Positions 55,101-63,863 of a stretch of 64,000 nt of DNA are shown in pieces (the first letter of the stretch is position 1; the number at the start of each line of letters is the position of its first letter). Position numbers and translations under genes: made by a program. The notes beneath the pieces are model-generated. The model had not been told where the DNA came from. It did no database searches and worked only from the letters and a program-made list of their open reading frames with translations. The DNA is from G963662905 sp963676725 (lineage in GTDB: Bacteria; Bacteroidota; Bacteroidia; Bacteroidales; WRLA01), in the NCBI GenBank assembly GCA_963676725.1, contig OY781463.1, positions 3,782,001-3,846,000 on the forward strand, in the 5' to 3' direction.

Positions 55101-55963
55101 GTGATAAAATCACGAATAGTAGCACGATTATCGCCTGCAACACTTACAGGAACAATTTCCGTAGGCATTCCTGTAGAAATTTTCCAATCAACAAAATCCT
55201 GCATTTCATCCACAAAATCGTCGAAGCAGATAATCAGCATATTTCCATCTTCCGATAAGGCATCATAGCGTCCGAGCATTTGAGGGGCATTTAAAAACCT
55301 ATTTCTATAGATTTCCGAAAACTCTCGGTTTGGTTTCTTTTGTTGCAGAACTGACTCAAAGGAGACATCATTTTTCAATCGCACATCAACATCAATTTCA
55401 TAATACACCCTTAGAACCTTAGTAACAGGATTATACTGAAAGGGATAAAAAACAATACTCTGAGCATGCACATCACGCATCGTATAAGGTTCTCGAGTTG
55501 TGAGCAGTTCTCCGGGGAAAAAGGCGTTTTCGGAATATACCGGACCATATTCAAATGGGATATCCGATGGAATTTGAGTACGCATCAGGTTTCCTTTGGA
55601 TGGAGCAACATCTACATCAGGGTAATCTATGTATTTGGAACCCACAATATCCACGATTATCTCGGATTGTTTGGGTATGATCAGACTGCTGGTGAAGCGG
55701 GGCAAATCAGGAGCAGCTTTTTGCAAGAGGGCAACACCATTTTCGCCTCTTAAAATCCAAGCTTCGCCTTTAGGGGTTTCGACGATCTGTTGTTCAAAAT
55801 TTCCCAAGTCAAAACTGACACTCAAAGTTGAGGATGTTGTAGCTTTAATGCTGCATCCATTTTCATAATCCTCTTGACCCGGTATTTGAATTTCTTTCCC
55901 CGACGTTCGTAAAATAAAGCCGGATACAATAAAAACAAAAAATAAAGCAATGTACTTATTCAT
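52136..55963 (-). CDS. Gingipain-like C25 cysteine protease with PKD and T9SS domains
   Basis: 1275 residues from the ATG at 55963, where the signal peptide starts (MNKYIALFFVFIVSGFIL). A gingipain-type propeptide (about 25-225) is followed by the peptidase C25 domain (about 230-600) with H444 in YTGHGS and C477 in SVACVNGDF; the 33-residue spacing equals that of RgpB His211/Cys244. Then come an Ig-like end domain, CARDB-like beta domains (about 690-900), a stretch with a flavodoxin-like look (about 900-1080), a PKD domain (about 1110-1180) and a T9SS sorting domain (SLTPNPAINSALLS). It should be an extracellular or surface protease with unknown specificity. Confidence 0.88.
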   Translation of the reverse strand: MNKYIALFFVFIVSGFILRTSGKEIQIPGQEDYENGCSIKATTSSTLSVSFDLGNFEQQIVETPKGEAWILRGENGVALLQKAAPDLPRFTSSLIIPKQSEIIVDIVGSKYIDYPDVDVAPSKGNLMRTQIPSDIPFEYGPVYSENAFFPGELLTTREPYTMRDVHAQSIVFYPFQYNPVTKVLRVYYEIDVDVRLKNDVSFESVLQQKKPNREFSEIYRNRFLNAPQMLGRYDALSEDGNMLIICFDDFVDEMQDFVDWKISTGMPTEIVPVSVAGDNRATIRDFITEYYQTNGLTYLLLVGDDEEVPAGYSNGPSDNYYSYLDGNDHYPEIFVGRFSAQTEEQVNVQVQKVLEYEKTPITDQTDWYKTVAGIASKQGPGDDNEYDYEHVRGMQQDLLNYTYTNNPEYFDGSQGGNDADGNPVAQMVENQVNDGNSLILYTGHGSTYAWSTSGFNSGGVNNLTNVGMLPFIWSVACVNGDFVNKTCFAESWLRATHMGEPTGAIATAMSSINQPWDPPMDGQDEMVDVLVESYTDNIKRTFGGLTINGCMKMNDDYGWEGYRVTDTWVVFGDPSLMVRTDVPQTISASHPEQLFIGASQLTVICSNEQAKAALTANGEILATALVENSQAVLVFDELTELDTLHLVLTAYNHIPYMADIMVLPPDGPYVIYSEHSLTADPNQNTQLDYGESAALGISMKNVGIDAAANVQVNIEIDDEFISVTDATENYGDIQPNESITIGDAFGLSASVQVPDMHPFVVNITATDGQENWNSAFTMLAHAPIPDLADYAVVDEFGNQDGILDPGESGILKIAVKNTGSATANLVHATISTQDQGIVLSNPIQDYGNIPAGEENDASFEISAETTLPSGTIILFSLEIETTEGISKTATFTLNIGKVPVVVIDLDGNANSGPVIWETIAGLGVAADYATEIPEDMNVYSAAFVCLGMFNVNHVLSVEEGQKLADFLLAGNHLYMEGGDTWYYDQQNNPTAVHPLFRIESVEDGESDLSTIEGSPGLPTQGMSFDYIGDNLWVDRISPIGAAYQLFSNNNPYYGTCVGGTTSSYKTIGTSFEFGGLKDGDAPSTKVVLAAKLLEFFDLYNAQIIPDFKADRVSVLPGERVVFTDNSQGLINTYEWVFEGGSPQSSSDISPEVVYNQSGNYDVSLTISNGVLTHTLVRENFIDVRTPAATEETFVVGASSLTPNPAINSALLSLNEQYTGDVRIRIFNGTGMLIRETSIDAQKKSLVLDVQSLGTGVYYVHLISQAKAEILKLIVR

Positions 55964-56113
55964 AATATTAGGGTTAATTAATGCTATAAATTGATGCATA
56001 TGTCCTCTAATAAAGGACATTTTCATATTCTTTTGGCGATAAAGAAGGCTAAATTAATAAGAATATTTCTAAACAAAATGCTCTTAACCAATTGTTAACA
56101 GCAAAAATGTTTC

Positions 56114-57256
56114 CTAAAATTCATTTGTAGTCGAAAGAGGTAGGGTAAATGAAAACTCACTCCCTTTATCCATTTGGCTTATTATATGCAATTTACCACC
56201 ATTTTTCTCAATAAAATCTTTTGTAAGGATTAATCCGAGACCGGTTCCTTTCTCGAGACGAGTTCCCCTAGTAGTAAAATTCTCATATGAATTAAAAATC
56301 TTATCCAGATTTTCCGGGCTGATCCCAACGCCATCATCTTTTACAGTTATTTTAACTTTATCCTCTTTTTGGGTCATAATCACAGCGATTTGCCCACCTT
56401 CATGGGTAAACTTAATGGCATTGGAAATCAAATTCCTCAAGATAATATTGAGCATATGCCGATCTGCAAACACGTGTACCCCCGGAATATATTCTGCCCT
56501 TAATCGTATATTTTTATCTCTGGCAATACTATCTTGAAGCGCAATATTATCATCAATTATTGTTGAAATAATCGTTTCCGTGGGGTGAAAATCAATTTCA
56601 TTGCGTTGATTTTTAGCCCAAAACAGCAAGTTTTCCAAAAGGTCGTATGTCAATTTCACCGACTTCATGGTTTCATTGAGTAATTCTTCACGCTCATCTT
56701 TATCCAAAACCCCATCAAGAATAAGCTTCAGCAAATTATTAATGTTGCTGAGCGGACCTCTTAGATCGTGACCAATAATAGAGAATAATTTGTCTTTTGT
56801 ATTATTGATCAGATGCAACTCTTCATTTGATTCCTGAAGGCGTTTATTCAGTTCAAGCACTTCCTTTTGTTGCTTTCTGATCAACAAATGGGTTTTTATC
56901 CTTTCGAAAACTTCTTCTTGTTGTATTGGTTTTAATATATAATCAACCCCACCTACTTTGAAGCCTTCAATTTTTTTATCCATTTCATTGAGGGCGGTAA
57001 CAAAAATCACGGGGATATCTTCTGTGTCTGGATTCGCCTTAAGTATTTTACACACTTCAAAGCCAGTCATTTCCGGCATCATAATATCCAAGAGGATAAG
57101 ATCCGGTTTTTCTTCCTTAATTGAATCTAGAGCTATTTGGCCGCTTCTGGCAAAAGCGGTACGGTAATTATTTCCACGAAGTATATTGCCAAGGATCTGC
57201 AGGTTTTTCGGAAAATCATCAACAATAAGAATAAGTGGATCTGCTGCTGTTTTCAT
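56114..57256 (-). CDS. Receiver-histidine kinase hybrid (REC-HisKA-HATPase)
   Basis: 380 residues from the ATG at 57256 (the longer frame begins with a TTG). An N-terminal receiver with phospho-acceptor D57 in LILLDIMMPEM, a coiled linker (about 118-150), HisKA with H163 in IGHDLRGPLS, and a HATPase domain with NLISNAIKFTHEGG, DDGVGISPE and GTGLGLILTK. No transmembrane segment, so it is cytoplasmic and would take phosphate from another kinase, probably the one encoded 63 bases upstream. No DNA-binding output domain. Confidence 0.9.
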   Translation of the reverse strand: MKTAADPLILIVDDFPKNLQILGNILRGNNYRTAFARSGQIALDSIKEEKPDLILLDIMMPEMTGFEVCKILKANPDTEDIPVIFVTALNEMDKKIEGFKVGGVDYILKPIQQEEVFERIKTHLLIRKQQKEVLELNKRLQESNEELHLINNTKDKLFSIIGHDLRGPLSNINNLLKLILDGVLDKDEREELLNETMKSVKLTYDLLENLLFWAKNQRNEIDFHPTETIISTIIDDNIALQDSIARDKNIRLRAEYIPGVHVFADRHMLNIILRNLISNAIKFTHEGGQIAVIMTQKEDKVKITVKDDGVGISPENLDKIFNSYENFTTRGTRLEKGTGLGLILTKDFIEKNGGKLHIISQMDKGSEFSFTLPLSTTNEF

Positions 57257-57319
57257 ATGGATCAATTTCCTTAATCATTTTTAACACAATACCAATATCA
57301 AAAAGGCCTTAAAACAAAT

Positions 57320-59206
57320 TTATTTCTTCTCAATTTGCAGATTAGCAAGATATTGCAGCAAATTAGGAAGCTCGTTAAGCAATCTCTCGGCTTCTTCAAT
57401 ATCATAAGAACGCACATATGTGCTCAATTCTTCTCCAAAGGTATTCAAATAATTATTATTAAAAAAATCTGCTGCTTCAATTATTTTTTGCGCTATTTCC
57501 ATAACATTTTCGGTGATATAGATTTTCTTTGTTCGTTCATACAAAGGAATAACCTGTTGGCTCAGAAAATTATGCATAGCAAGCCTTTGTGAAGGCTGCA
57601 CTTTAAAACCATCATCAAGCAGATTGCTTTTTCTGACACATGTTGTTCTTTTTGAAAACAACCGGCTACAAACCTCCAAAACCCTTTGGCGGCTTGCCGG
57701 TTTTTGGATAAAATCATCAAAAAATTGTGCCGATGATTGATCCAGGGTCTCTGTACCACTCAAAGCAACAATAATCACATCTTCGAAACGTGAATCGTTT
57801 TTAATTTTTTTCGCTAGTTCATAACCTGTAAGGCTTTTCAGCTTCAAGTCCAATAAAATTAATTCAGGCCGAAACGATTCTAGTTTTTCCAGAAATTCAT
57901 GTTCCTCTGTAATAAAAGAGGCCTCGACTTCATAATTTTTAAAGTATGCCCATATGAGTTTTGCTGAAGAAAAATCGTCATCAAGAATCAGGATTCGTCG
58001 TCCTTTCAGGCAATTTTTTGTATCGTTGGCTTTCTTTGCTACAGGTGAACCACTTGAATTTTTATATTCTACATCATTAAGCGTAAGCGTAAACACACTT
58101 CCAACACCTTTTTGGGATGTACAGGACAAATTCCCCTTCATTAATGAAACCAATTGTTTTGAAATAGACAGCCCAATGCCTGCGCCATGATGTTTCGTTT
58201 TCGTTAGTGTGCTATTGGGATTAAAGGTTTCGAAAATCCGGTGAAGCATCTCATCATGAATTCCAATACCGCTATCTTTCACACTGATATTCAATGAAAC
58301 CTTGGTATTTTCTAGTTTTACAATATCGACCAATAGCTGCACAGAGCCTTTATTCGTGAATTTTATTGCATTACTCATTAGGTTAAAAAGGATCTGCTTC
58401 ATGCGAAAAGCATCTAAAACAAGAATATCAGGCAGATTTTCCGGCAGGCTCAGATTTAAGGATAAGCCTTTATTAGTAGCTTGAGTGCGGAATGAAGCGA
58501 GTATATCTCTGAGTAGTTGCTCAAACAAAACATCTTCCTCTTTTAAAAAAAGGCGCCCGGTTTCGATACGCGACAAATCAAGAATATCGTTAATAATAGA
58601 CAATAGGTTCTCTCCACTTGAAGCGATTGTTTCCAAAAAAGCCTGATGCTCCACATTTGTTATATCCCTTTTAAGCATATCGCTAAAACCCAGAATAGAG
58701 TTCAGTGGTGTACGGATTTCATGGCTAATTTTTGCCAAAAACTCGCTTTTTGCCATATTGGCAAATTCTGCAACTTCTTTTGCATGCTTTAATTCTTCTA
58801 GGGCTTCGTCGAGTTTTCGTGTATCTCTTGCACAAATTAATAATCCCTCATTTTCAAGGTAAGAGAATCGGAGCTTGCAGCGAAAAAACGTACCGTCTCT
58901 CCTACGTAATCTTGAAATCTGCTCAGAAAACACATCTTTTTCTTCCTCGAAACTATGATTGGAAATTAGTTTTAATGCATCATCATCAAAAAAATCATTA
59001 AGTGTTAAACCTTGGCAACTTTTCGAGCGAATACCACAAATATCGCGAAAAATCGAATTGCAAAAATTCAAAGCACCTTTCTTAAAAACAGCAACGCCAT
59101 CAAAAGTTGTTTCAGCAAGCCGTGTATTAATCCCTTGGTTCAAAAATTGATTTCCTGCTTCTAAATCCTTTTCAGTAAAAACTTTATCATGATTTTCCAG
59201 AGCCAT
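57320..59206 (-). CDS. PAS-HisKA-HATPase-REC hybrid sensor kinase
   Basis: About 628 residues using the ATG at 59206 (MALENHDKV); longer in-frame starts at 59215 and 59278 are possible. A PAS domain (about 40-140), HisKA with H162 in ISHEIRTPLNS, HATPase with NLMSNAIKFTNKG, DSGIGIHDEM and GAGIGLSISKQL, a receiver with D453 in LILLDLKLKS, and a C-terminal helical tail (about 550-628) that could be an HPt-like module but lacks a recognisable HPt histidine motif. No membrane segments, so the PAS senses an internal signal. It forms a phosphorelay pair with the gene downstream. Confidence 0.87.
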   Translation of the reverse strand: MALENHDKVFTEKDLEAGNQFLNQGINTRLAETTFDGVAVFKKGALNFCNSIFRDICGIRSKSCQGLTLNDFFDDDALKLISNHSFEEEKDVFSEQISRLRRRDGTFFRCKLRFSYLENEGLLICARDTRKLDEALEELKHAKEVAEFANMAKSEFLAKISHEIRTPLNSILGFSDMLKRDITNVEHQAFLETIASSGENLLSIINDILDLSRIETGRLFLKEEDVLFEQLLRDILASFRTQATNKGLSLNLSLPENLPDILVLDAFRMKQILFNLMSNAIKFTNKGSVQLLVDIVKLENTKVSLNISVKDSGIGIHDEMLHRIFETFNPNSTLTKTKHHGAGIGLSISKQLVSLMKGNLSCTSQKGVGSVFTLTLNDVEYKNSSGSPVAKKANDTKNCLKGRRILILDDDFSSAKLIWAYFKNYEVEASFITEEHEFLEKLESFRPELILLDLKLKSLTGYELAKKIKNDSRFEDVIIVALSGTETLDQSSAQFFDDFIQKPASRQRVLEVCSRLFSKRTTCVRKSNLLDDGFKVQPSQRLAMHNFLSQQVIPLYERTKKIYITENVMEIAQKIIEAADFFNNNYLNTFGEELSTYVRSYDIEEAERLLNELPNLLQYLANLQIEKK

Positions 59207-59346
59207 TGTACACATAGGTTTTATTAGGATACTCCATACTAAAAGATGATTCATCATCAAAATTCCCCAACAGAGCAATTAAGCCCCGAATAGGACACAA
59301 CAAAAAACCGGGAATTAAACCTGCAGCTATATCTTTTGTTGAATTA

Positions 59347-59354
59347 CAAATATA
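59347..59354 (-). promoter_or_regulatory. -7 promoter box of the sensor kinase pair
   Basis: Minus strand TATATTTG, about 140 bases before the chosen kinase start. -33 box not clear. Confidence 0.4.
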
Positions 59355-59443
59355 CGGGTGAATTTTAACATAAAGCCTATATGAGCAAAATCTTTAATAT
59401 TGCTGAAATATTTTTTCTTTATTTAAACTTTATTGCATAAACA

Positions 59444-59471
59444 TTGTCCTATTGACACAAAAATAACTTTA
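59444..59471 (+). promoter_or_regulatory. Probable promoter of the TonB-dependent receptor gene
   Basis: TTG at 59444-59446, 17 bases, TAACTTTA at 59464-59471 (one mismatch). Transcription near 59478 would exclude the ATG at 59474 and favour the ATG at 59498. Confidence 0.45.
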
Positions 59472-59497
59472 GCATGACACTACGCTTTTTACCCAAA

Positions 59498-61999
59498 ATG
59501 CAAAAAATTACCCTAACAGCTGTTATAGTGATTATTACACTTACTTCCTTTGCGCAAAACACTCAAGGGGACAAAAGGAAAAGAGGAAATATGGATCCAT
59601 CCAAACTCCCAAAAATTGGAGTCATCAGTGGAAAAATCACTGATTCTGAAACAGGGGAAGCCATTGAGTATGCTACAATTTCACTATTAAGAAAAAATAC
59701 AGGGGAACTGACAGCAGGAACTATTTCGCAGTCCAAAGGGACATTTAAGCTTAGCGAGATCCCCCTTGGGTTTTATACTCTAAAAATAGATTTCATGGGC
59801 TACGAAAGCTGGGAAAAAGACAGCTTAAAAATTACGCCAAGATCCAAAGAATATTTCTTTAACAATATCATTCTCAGGCCTGCTGCAAGTCAGTTGGAAG
59901 GCATTGAAATTACAGCTGAGAAGCAACTTTTTGTTAATAAAATCGATCGCCGCATCATTAATGTCGAACAAAGTATTGTGTCTTCCGGTGGCACAGCATT
60001 GGATGTAGTTAAAAACGCACCTTCTGTTGATGTTGACCTTGAAGGAAATATCAGCTTGCGTGGTAGCGAGAATATCCGAGTATTGATTGATGGCAAACCC
60101 AGTGGTATTGCAGCAGATAATGCCGGAGAAATTCTTGAGCAGCTGCCCTCGGGATCGATTGAAAATATCGAATTGATCACCAATCCTTCGGCACGATTTG
60201 ACCCCGAAGGCATGGCCGGCATTATTAATATTGTACTAAAAAAGAGCAAAATACGTGGTATCAGCGGAAGTGTTGCGGGTGGTGTCGGACCTAACGATCA
60301 ATACAATGGCTCTTTCAATATCAGCAAACGCAACGAAAAATTCAATATTTATACTTCCGCCAGTTTCCGGCAAATGAATTTTGACCTTACCGGAATCAAC
60401 ACCCGCAAAACATGGTATAACGACAGCATCATTTATTATGATCAAAATTCTGATGCAGAACGTGCCATGAAATCAGGAATGTTCACATTGGGTGGCGACT
60501 ACTATTTTTCCCCAAGCTCAACGATATCCTTAAAAGGACGACTAAACCTACGCGATCGCTCGATGAGTGAAAACACTTTATACCAACAATTTAAAGGCGA
60601 AGAAAAAGCTTATGACACATCATATATGGGCTATTCTGATAATACTCGAAGCGGTTGGAGTTATAATCTGGATCTGAATTATGAAAAAATATTCTCCAGC
60701 AGGGACCATTATCTAAAAGCCGGAATAAATTTCAGCCAGGAAGACAATGAACGCAAGGGAAACTGGATGCAGCAAGGATTAGACGAAGAACTTATACCAC
60801 TGGGATTGCCGGATATGAGTAAAAACAATACAGACAGCAAGGACTATGATGCAGAATTCAGGCTGGATTTTGCCAAACCCTTCAGCAAAGACAATAATCT
60901 GGAACTTGGTATTAAGAGCACTATCCAAAATATGGATGATGATTATATGGTCTACAATTTGGAAAACGAAAGCTGGGTAGACGATCCCACACAAAGCAAT
61001 CGTTTTATCTATACAGAACAAGTTCATGCTGTTTATGGCCAATACGCGCAGAATTTAGGCTCTTTCTCTTTTCAAGCAGGATTGCGTGCTGAAAAGGTAT
61101 TTACCGAATCGGAATTAAAAACCAATGGGGAAGATTATAAAACCGATTATTTTAGCTTATATCCCAGCGCATTCATTTTGCAAAAACTCGGCAAGTCCAA
61201 CGAGCTGAAACTCAATTACAGCCGCAGGGTACATCGTCCACGCTCACGGCAGCTTAATCCTTTTGGGAATTCAACCGACCCGATGAATATTAGAAGGGGA
61301 AACCCATACCTGAAACCGGAATATGTTGATTCTTATGAGTTCTCATGGCAACGTTTCCTCGGCAAATCAGGTTCAGTAAATACAACAATATATCATCGTT
61401 ATACTACCGATGTGATCGAACGATTTGTATCTATCGACTCAAACGGAGTAAGTGTCTCCACATACGAAAACCTCAACAGCCAAAGCGATTGGGGGGGAGA
61501 AATCAGTCTCTCGCTAAAACTTACAGATTGGTGGCAACTTATGGGTGGTTTTAATATCTTCCATACAGATCTTGGAGGAACAAATGAAAACGAAGAACTA
61601 AGCAATAGCGGTACAAACTGGAACATTAAGGCGTCTAACATTTTTAAACTGCCTTGGGATTTATCCCTGCAATTTGCTTCACAATATTATGCTCCAAGGG
61701 TTATTGCACAGGGAGAAGCCTCTGCAAATTTCAGCATCGATATGGGCTTACGTAAAAATTTACTCAAAAACAAAGCAAGCATCTCATTCAATATGCGTGA
61801 CGTCTTGCAAACACGTAAATGGGAATCACATACCAGCGGAGAATATTTTACTTCTGATTTTACACGAGAACCAAGCACTGTTTTTGCCAGTCTGTCTTTC
61901 TCATATAGGTTTGGATCGATGAAAAATGGCCGCGAAAGAAAGCCATCCACAGGAAATAATGGGGATAATGGAAATTCGGTGGACGAAATGGATTTCTAA
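59498..61999 (+). CDS. TonB-dependent receptor with carboxypeptidase-regulatory domain
   Basis: About 833 residues from the ATG at 59498 (MQKITLTAVIVIITLTSFAQ signal); an upstream in-frame ATG at 59474 lies at the promoter. After a basic segment there is a CarboxypepD_reg domain (about 40-120: GKITDSETGEAIEYATISLL), a plug domain (about 135-250, with NISLRGSENIRVLIDGKPSG) and a large outer-membrane barrel ending in aromatic-rich strands. The last 20 residues are Gly/Asn-rich and follow the final barrel strand. No SusD-like gene follows, so it is not a classic polysaccharide-utilisation pair; substrate unknown. Confidence 0.87.
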   Translation: MQKITLTAVIVIITLTSFAQNTQGDKRKRGNMDPSKLPKIGVISGKITDSETGEAIEYATISLLRKNTGELTAGTISQSKGTFKLSEIPLGFYTLKIDFMGYESWEKDSLKITPRSKEYFFNNIILRPAASQLEGIEITAEKQLFVNKIDRRIINVEQSIVSSGGTALDVVKNAPSVDVDLEGNISLRGSENIRVLIDGKPSGIAADNAGEILEQLPSGSIENIELITNPSARFDPEGMAGIINIVLKKSKIRGISGSVAGGVGPNDQYNGSFNISKRNEKFNIYTSASFRQMNFDLTGINTRKTWYNDSIIYYDQNSDAERAMKSGMFTLGGDYYFSPSSTISLKGRLNLRDRSMSENTLYQQFKGEEKAYDTSYMGYSDNTRSGWSYNLDLNYEKIFSSRDHYLKAGINFSQEDNERKGNWMQQGLDEELIPLGLPDMSKNNTDSKDYDAEFRLDFAKPFSKDNNLELGIKSTIQNMDDDYMVYNLENESWVDDPTQSNRFIYTEQVHAVYGQYAQNLGSFSFQAGLRAEKVFTESELKTNGEDYKTDYFSLYPSAFILQKLGKSNELKLNYSRRVHRPRSRQLNPFGNSTDPMNIRRGNPYLKPEYVDSYEFSWQRFLGKSGSVNTTIYHRYTTDVIERFVSIDSNGVSVSTYENLNSQSDWGGEISLSLKLTDWWQLMGGFNIFHTDLGGTNENEELSNSGTNWNIKASNIFKLPWDLSLQFASQYYAPRVIAQGEASANFSIDMGLRKNLLKNKASISFNMRDVLQTRKWESHTSGEYFTSDFTREPSTVFASLSFSYRFGSMKNGRERKPSTGNNGDNGNSVDEMDF

Positions 62000-62026
62000 G
62001 AATCAAAAAAAAGCGATTAAAAAACC

Positions 62027-62058
62027 AAAAAGTCCGGCAACTGTCCGGACTTTTTTTT
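62027..62058. terminator. Bidirectional terminator between TonB receptor and VOC genes
   Basis: AAAAAGTCCGG at 62027-62037 pairs with CCGGACTTTTT at 62045-62055 (11 bp, 7-nt loop), with further T. It serves both converging genes; its last bases overlap the VOC stop codon. Confidence 0.9.
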
Positions 62059-62455
62059 ATTGAACATCTTCTGCAAAAACAATTAAGAAGCCATTTGGCT
62101 CCCGAAGCACAAACTCTTTCGCTTGATAAAATGTAGTATACGGTTCTTTCACAATTTCTACTCCCGCCTCTTTACACTTCAAGTAAAAAGCATCAATTTC
62201 GGTAATTTTATAGTAAAAAAGAAGGGAACCACCATTTTTCATGTCTGTGAAACCCGGAATTTCTTCCGACATACTTTCGCGTGATTGCAGCATAATGCTT
62301 TGCCCGTCACGTTCCAGCATTACCCAGACAGGAACACCTTCTTCCGGAACAAACATTATTTTCTCAAATCCCATCACCTTTTCATAAAAAGCGATGCTTT
62401 CTTCCATTTTATCTGTCAATAAATTTGGACTGAAGCTTTCAAATATCGTACTCAT
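62057..62455 (-). CDS. VOC-family (glyoxalase/bleomycin-resistance fold) protein
   Basis: 132 residues: two beta-alpha-beta-beta-beta halves, with SPNLLTDKMEESIAFYEKVMGF at the start and LREPNGFLIVFAEDV at the end. VOC proteins bind a metal and act as glyoxalases, dioxygenases or antibiotic-binding proteins; the family member cannot be told here. It lies 11 bases downstream of the M20 gene and may be co-transcribed with it. Confidence 0.87.
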   Translation of the reverse strand: MSTIFESFSPNLLTDKMEESIAFYEKVMGFEKIMFVPEEGVPVWVMLERDGQSIMLQSRESMSEEIPGFTDMKNGGSLLFYYKITEIDAFYLKCKEAGVEIVKEPYTTFYQAKEFVLREPNGFLIVFAEDVQ

Positions 62456-62466
62456 TAACTTTGATT

Positions 62467-63669
62467 TTATTGGTTTAACTCATTAATTGCCAGCCATGCC
62501 ATTACTGCCGGACCGCTTATCAAACTTTGTTCATCCGCATCAAAACGATCGGAATGCAGCCCTGAGGTAAAGCCCAGCGAATCATTGCGTGTACCGAGTC
62601 GATAGAAGCATCCAGGAACCTGTTGCGAATAATAGGCAAAATCCTCGGCAGTCATCCGAAACTCAAGTTCCTCCACATTTTGTTCTCCCAAGAGGTCTTT
62701 CACCGCATCAAAAGCCCTTTTTGTAAGGGTCTCATCATTGATTAGAAAAGGGTAGCCTTTATCGATAAAAACATCGGCTTTAGCTCCAAAACTGTCTGCA
62801 ATTCCTGTAGCAATTTTTGTAATCTGTTGCTTTATCTCTTCGCGCCATTCTTCGCTAAAAGTTCTGATTATCCCTTCCATTTTCACTTCAGAAGGAATAA
62901 TATTTGTGCGCCCATCGGCAATTAATCTCCCGATCGTTAACACACTAGGAGTTCCCGGAAAAGCTTTTCTACTTACTATTTGTTGCAGGCCAAGAACAAT
63001 CTGCGCTGCAACAACAATTGGGTCAATTAACTGATCAGGCAGGGCTCCATGGCCTCCTTTTCCCTTTACGGTGATGTAGAATTCATCGGTAGAAGCCATA
63101 TATTTTCCTGCTTTCATGCCCACTTTTCCAGCATTCATTTCGGGATATACATGCTGCCCAAAAATAGCGGAAGGCCTTGGGTTTTCCAATACCCCTTCCT
63201 TGATCATTAGGCTTGCCCCTCCGGGATATTCCTCTTCGGAAGGTTGAAAAATCAAACGAACACTCCCCTGCCATTGCTGTTCGAGTTCCTTTAAAATACG
63301 AGCTGCGCCAAGCAAAGAAGCCATATGAACATCATGGCCACAAGCATGCATCATGCCCGGATAAATAGATTTATAAGAAACATCATTCGCTTCTTTAATG
63401 GGTAAGGCATCCATATCGGCACGCAGCGCAACAAGCTTTTTCTCAGGATTTTGCCCCTGAATATGACCAACAATCCCAAAGCCTCCAACATTGGTTTGAT
63501 GAGGAATACCCAGCTTATTAAGTTCTGTAGAAATAAAATCTGCCGTGTTTTTTTCTTTTTTGCTTAGCTCCGGATGCGCATGTAAATGCCTACGGATGGC
63601 AATCAAATCCTTATGGTACTCATTGGCTAGTGTGCGTATCTGTTGTTTAATATCTTCCATACAATTCAT
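62467..63669 (-). CDS. M20D amidohydrolase / N-acyl-amino-acid deacylase
   Basis: 400 residues. Starts with RRHLHAHPELSKKEKNTADF, metal ligands in MHACGHDVHMA (near 108-118), EEYPGGASLMIKEG (near 145), FGQHVYPEMNAGKVG and a late TAEDFAYYSQQVPGCFYRLG. These are marks of the IAA-amino acid hydrolase/hippurate hydrolase group, which cut amide bonds of N-acylated amino acids or peptides in the cytoplasm. A second ATG at 63660 is equally likely as start. Confidence 0.9.
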   Translation of the reverse strand: MNCMEDIKQQIRTLANEYHKDLIAIRRHLHAHPELSKKEKNTADFISTELNKLGIPHQTNVGGFGIVGHIQGQNPEKKLVALRADMDALPIKEANDVSYKSIYPGMMHACGHDVHMASLLGAARILKELEQQWQGSVRLIFQPSEEEYPGGASLMIKEGVLENPRPSAIFGQHVYPEMNAGKVGMKAGKYMASTDEFYITVKGKGGHGALPDQLIDPIVVAAQIVLGLQQIVSRKAFPGTPSVLTIGRLIADGRTNIIPSEVKMEGIIRTFSEEWREEIKQQITKIATGIADSFGAKADVFIDKGYPFLINDETLTKRAFDAVKDLLGEQNVEELEFRMTAEDFAYYSQQVPGCFYRLGTRNDSLGFTSGLHSDRFDADEQSLISGPAVMAWLAINELNQ

Positions 63670-63738
63670 CTGATTTACAAAACTTTAATCAAAGCCACCT
63701 TGATAAACAAAGGATTTTTTGTTCGTTCTTTTAAAATC

Positions 63739-63746
63739 CAAAGATA
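63739..63746 (-). promoter_or_regulatory. -7 promoter box of the M20-VOC unit
   Basis: Minus strand TATCTTTG, 70 bases before the start at 63669. -33 box not clear. Confidence 0.45.
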
Positions 63747-63863
63747 CGAAAAGGCGCTTTATCTTGCATTTATGAAAATCGGAAAAATACTATGTGTACT
63801 GAAGCCTCCACTGAAAACTACAAAAGCACAAATTATTGTGAAAAAAATTTATAGAGTGTTTTT

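Larger units (their letters stand above)
59207..59497. other. Divergent region between hybrid kinase and TonB receptor
   Basis: About 290 bases with a minus-strand -7 box at 59347-59354 and a plus-strand promoter-like pair at 59444-59471. No gene seen. Confidence 0.45.

Noticed and set aside
59498..61999. SusC-like polysaccharide uptake receptor
   Set aside because: No SusD-like lipoprotein gene follows and the N-terminus lacks the SusC length (about 1000 residues); called as a general TonB-dependent receptor.
62457..62464. TAACTTTG on the plus strand
   Set aside because: It would drive transcription antisense into the M20 gene; no TTG at the right distance and no gene downstream on that strand.
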